In this document: piece by piece, positions 62,445 to 64,000 of the stretch
Position numbering within the stretch: the stretch's first letter is position 1
How the letters are laid out: the number at the start of each line of letters is the position of its first letter
Source of the DNA: Rhizobiales bacterium SYSU XM002
GTDB taxonomy: Bacteria; Pseudomonadota; Alphaproteobacteria; Rhizobiales; Beijerinckiaceae
Direction: 5' to 3'
Length of the DNA stretch: 64,000 bases
NCBI GenBank assembly: GCA_009846685.1
Contig: VWVY01000001.1
Location: forward strand, 682,001 to 746,000
Program-made: the position numbers and the translations under genes
Notes under the pieces: model-generated
Database searches by the model: none
What the model saw: only the letters and a program-made list of their open reading frames with translations
What the model was told of the DNA's origin: nothing

Positions 62445-62635
62445 GGAGGTCTTTTGACGCAAGCCCCGTGCTAGCGCAAGCTATGCGCGCCACGCGCCCT
62501 TGAGGTTCGTTGCACAAATCGCTCAGCGCTTATTCATGTTGTGAGTATAAGTTGGGCGAGCCGGTCGGGAATTCGAGTTTTTGACCATCTCCGGCCGGTA
62601 TTCGCCGTTCCTCCAACCAACCATGAGGAAATCCC

Positions 62636-63043
62636 ATGACCAAATCAACGCTCGTCTCCCGCCGCACGCTCGTGGCGGGCGCTGCCATTACCGGCGCCAC
62701 CCTGATCGCCGGCGCGCCGGCATTCGCGGCTGGAACCACCCCCATCGCCAAGCTCTGGGCCGATGCGGAAACCCTTCGGGGCCAGCTCGCCGTCCATCGT
62801 GACGCGATTGCCGCCGCAGCGGCAAACGGGGGCATTCCCGGCTGGATGCGCCTGGGTGGCGAGGCCAACAAGATCGCCGAAGCGCGCTACGGCAAGCTGA
62901 TCGCGATCCTGAAGGCAGAACCGAAGAACGCGCAGGACCTCGCGATCATCGCCAAGGTGACGCAGGACAACGATATCGCCGAAGGCGGCCGTGCCTGGGC
63001 CAGCGCCCGTCTCGCCGAAGCCGCCGCCTCGCTCGCCGCCTGA
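62636..63043 (+). CDS. Tat-signal exported protein of unknown function
   Basis: 135-residue protein with a twin-arginine-type leader (SRRTLVAGAAITGATLIAGAPAFAA, residues about 8-32). The mature part is helical, Ala-rich and soluble, with no cysteines. No known domain. ATG 62636 lies after GAGGAAATCC. Likely a periplasmic protein; function unknown. Confidence 0.75.
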   Translation: MTKSTLVSRRTLVAGAAITGATLIAGAPAFAAGTTPIAKLWADAETLRGQLAVHRDAIAAAAANGGIPGWMRLGGEANKIAEARYGKLIAILKAEPKNAQDLAIIAKVTQDNDIAEGGRAWASARLAEAAASLAA

Positions 63044-63091
63044 GGCGCTCGAGATATGCCCCGCACATGCCCGGAACCGCCGGGCATGGCA

Positions 63092-63733
63092 TCAGGCAGA
63101 GGGCCGCCCCCGCCAGCGCGCATAGCCAATAAGGATCGACGCGCCGAGGCCAACAGCGATCGCCAGCCCCACAACGTTGGCGAGAACGACCGGATATCCA
63201 AGCTTACCGACATCTAGAAACGGATAGGGATACCAGCCGTCGAGCGTGCCGCGCGCGAGCGCATAGGCGGCATAAAGACTCGGATAAAGCATCCAACGCC
63301 CAGCATCGGACCATCGCAGCCCGGACTTGGGCGAAAACATCAGCCAGTAAAGGCAGAACAGCAGCGGCACCGCCGTATGCAGGCCCTGATCTGACCACCA
63401 ATGCAGCCCGACCGGGTTCCACAGCTTCGCCAGCACGGCGTGATAGACTGCCCCTACCAAACCAATCGAGATCGCAAGCGTGCCAAGTGCATGACGCTCG
63501 TCCGGCCAGCCGCGCGGCCAGCGACCGGTGGCGCGCGCGGTCATCGTCAGCGCGATCAGGAGATTGGTCAGGATCGTAAAGAAGCCGAGAAGGCGCCAGA
63601 TCGCCATTCCGTGCGTGCCGCCGAGCAGATCGAGATTGTCGAACGCGACCATCACCTGCGTCGCCAGCGATACCCAGGCGACGAGCGCGATCAGACCGGC
63701 GGCGGCCCGGGCTTGCCAAGCTTCATTCGGCAT
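63092..63733 (-). CDS. Pr6Pr family membrane protein
   Basis: 213-residue protein with six membrane helices and the Pr6Pr (F420-independent, FAR-17a/AIG1-like) pattern: FFTILTNLLIALTMT near residue 58, VYHAVLAKLWNPVGLHWWSDQGLHTAVPLLFCLYWL near 103-140 and GWYPYPFLDV near 172. Function unknown. Start ATG 63733 preferred; overlaps the upstream gene's stop region by 11 bases. Confidence 0.85.
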   Translation of the reverse strand: MPNEAWQARAAAGLIALVAWVSLATQVMVAFDNLDLLGGTHGMAIWRLLGFFTILTNLLIALTMTARATGRWPRGWPDERHALGTLAISIGLVGAVYHAVLAKLWNPVGLHWWSDQGLHTAVPLLFCLYWLMFSPKSGLRWSDAGRWMLYPSLYAAYALARGTLDGWYPYPFLDVGKLGYPVVLANVVGLAIAVGLGASILIGYARWRGRPSA

Positions 63734-64000
63734 GGGCACCGGGTTCCGGCATCGCACGGCAAGGATAGCTGTTCGCGCGGCCGGGGTTATCGCACGCGCG
63801 GCAGCGGACATGGCGAAGGAATTGTCCATCCGGGCTTTGGATCAGAAGGTCGCGCCCGGCGCGCCTCATGCGGATCACGGCATTCTCCTCGTTGCCCTCT
63901 CCGCCGCACCGCGCTTCCAGAACAAAGGTTTGGCCCTCCCGACGTTCGGACAGAAAATCGCACCAGTATTCGTAACCGGTCCAGCCCTTGCGAGTGATAT
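63723..64000 (-). CDS. Cysteine-containing hypothetical protein (cut by window end)
   Basis: The last 91 codons of a minus-strand gene whose start lies beyond base 64000. The frame reads ITRKGWTGYEYW...C...LEARCGGEG...CRACDNPGRANSYPC, with five cysteines, two as CRAC, giving a possible metal-binding or disulfide motif. It stops at 63725-63723, inside the first codons of the Pr6Pr gene (11-base overlap), so they are likely coupled. No family recognised. Confidence 0.6.
   Translation of the reverse strand, partial: ITRKGWTGYEYWCDFLSERREGQTFVLEARCGGEGNEENAVIRMRRAGRDLLIQSPDGQFLRHVRCRACDNPGRANSYPCRAMPEPGAHAE

Noticed and set aside
62445-62530. Fluoride riboswitch upstream of crcB
   Set aside because: No recognisable conserved riboswitch core in the short leader.
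1-64000. CRISPR array, insertion sequence or prophage
   Set aside because: No regularly spaced direct repeats, transposase, integrase or phage structural gene was seen.

Overview
The window is GC-rich, densely packed chromosomal DNA from an alphaproteobacterium, most likely of the order Hyphomicrobiales (Rhizobiales). This is an inference from lineage-typical genes (divK-pleD, a DUF3572 protein, an EipB/DUF1849 protein, DUF1489, an ATP12 chaperone, a phasin with a PhaR-like operator, FliN-like beside lipB) and not from a ribosomal RNA, which is absent. No insertion sequence, prophage, integrase, CRISPR array or origin was seen. Most genes are housekeeping or envelope genes, often in short operons with 1-4 nt overlaps. 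About 75 protein genes, one tRNA and several regulatory sites are described; both window ends cut a gene.

Layout. 1-5.4 kb: end of an AEC transporter, then a leftward operon pyrB - two membrane proteins - inactive dihydroorotase homologue - plsY - dprA. 5.5-11 kb: a soluble double-PAS chemoreceptor, topA and an lrgAB pair. 11-16.7 kb: rnr, DUF983, Nudix, MFS and rpmG. 17-23 kb: pleD/divK, DUF3572, eipB, RidA, glycerophosphodiesterase and an acetyltransferase-like protein with an acidic insert. 23-30.6 kb: a Tyr/Arg-rich exported protein, HIT, azlCD, a secreted MetX-like hydrolase, cytochrome c-prime-like protein, clpS-clpA and a phasin. 30.7-45.3 kb: a D,D-carboxypeptidase with SPOR domain, then leucine-catabolic genes (ivd, mccB, mccA) scattered on the minus strand among GST, rhodanese, SDR, RidA and DnaJ-like genes. 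45.5-53.8 kb: a lipid/polysaccharide flippase with a FemAB-like partner, GH25 lysozyme, an orphan sensor, mgtE, tRNA-Leu(GAG), FliN-like, lipB. 54.5-58.3 kb: dipeptidase and an apparent nitric-oxide-responsive unit. 58.3-64 kb: atp12, HAD phosphatase, rluC-like, crcB and exported small proteins.

How genes work together. The most interesting unit is at 55.7-58.3 kb. A NsrR-type Rrf2 regulator is divergent from a group III truncated haemoglobin. The gap between them carries a near-perfect copy of the known NsrR palindrome, with few other candidate sites. Downstream of the globin, in the same direction, lie two very small membrane proteins, a tandem universal stress protein and a YARHG-type exported protein. 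This looks like a nitrosative-stress module with uncharacterised membrane components.

Other clear logic: pyrB with a metal-ligand-lacking PyrC homologue (probably a structural partner of aspartate transcarbamoylase), clpS-clpA adaptor/unfoldase, divK-pleD cell-cycle signalling, azlCD amino-acid export, mccA/mccB/ivd leucine breakdown, and a phasin whose promoter spacer contains a PhaR-type TGC-N3-GCA motif.
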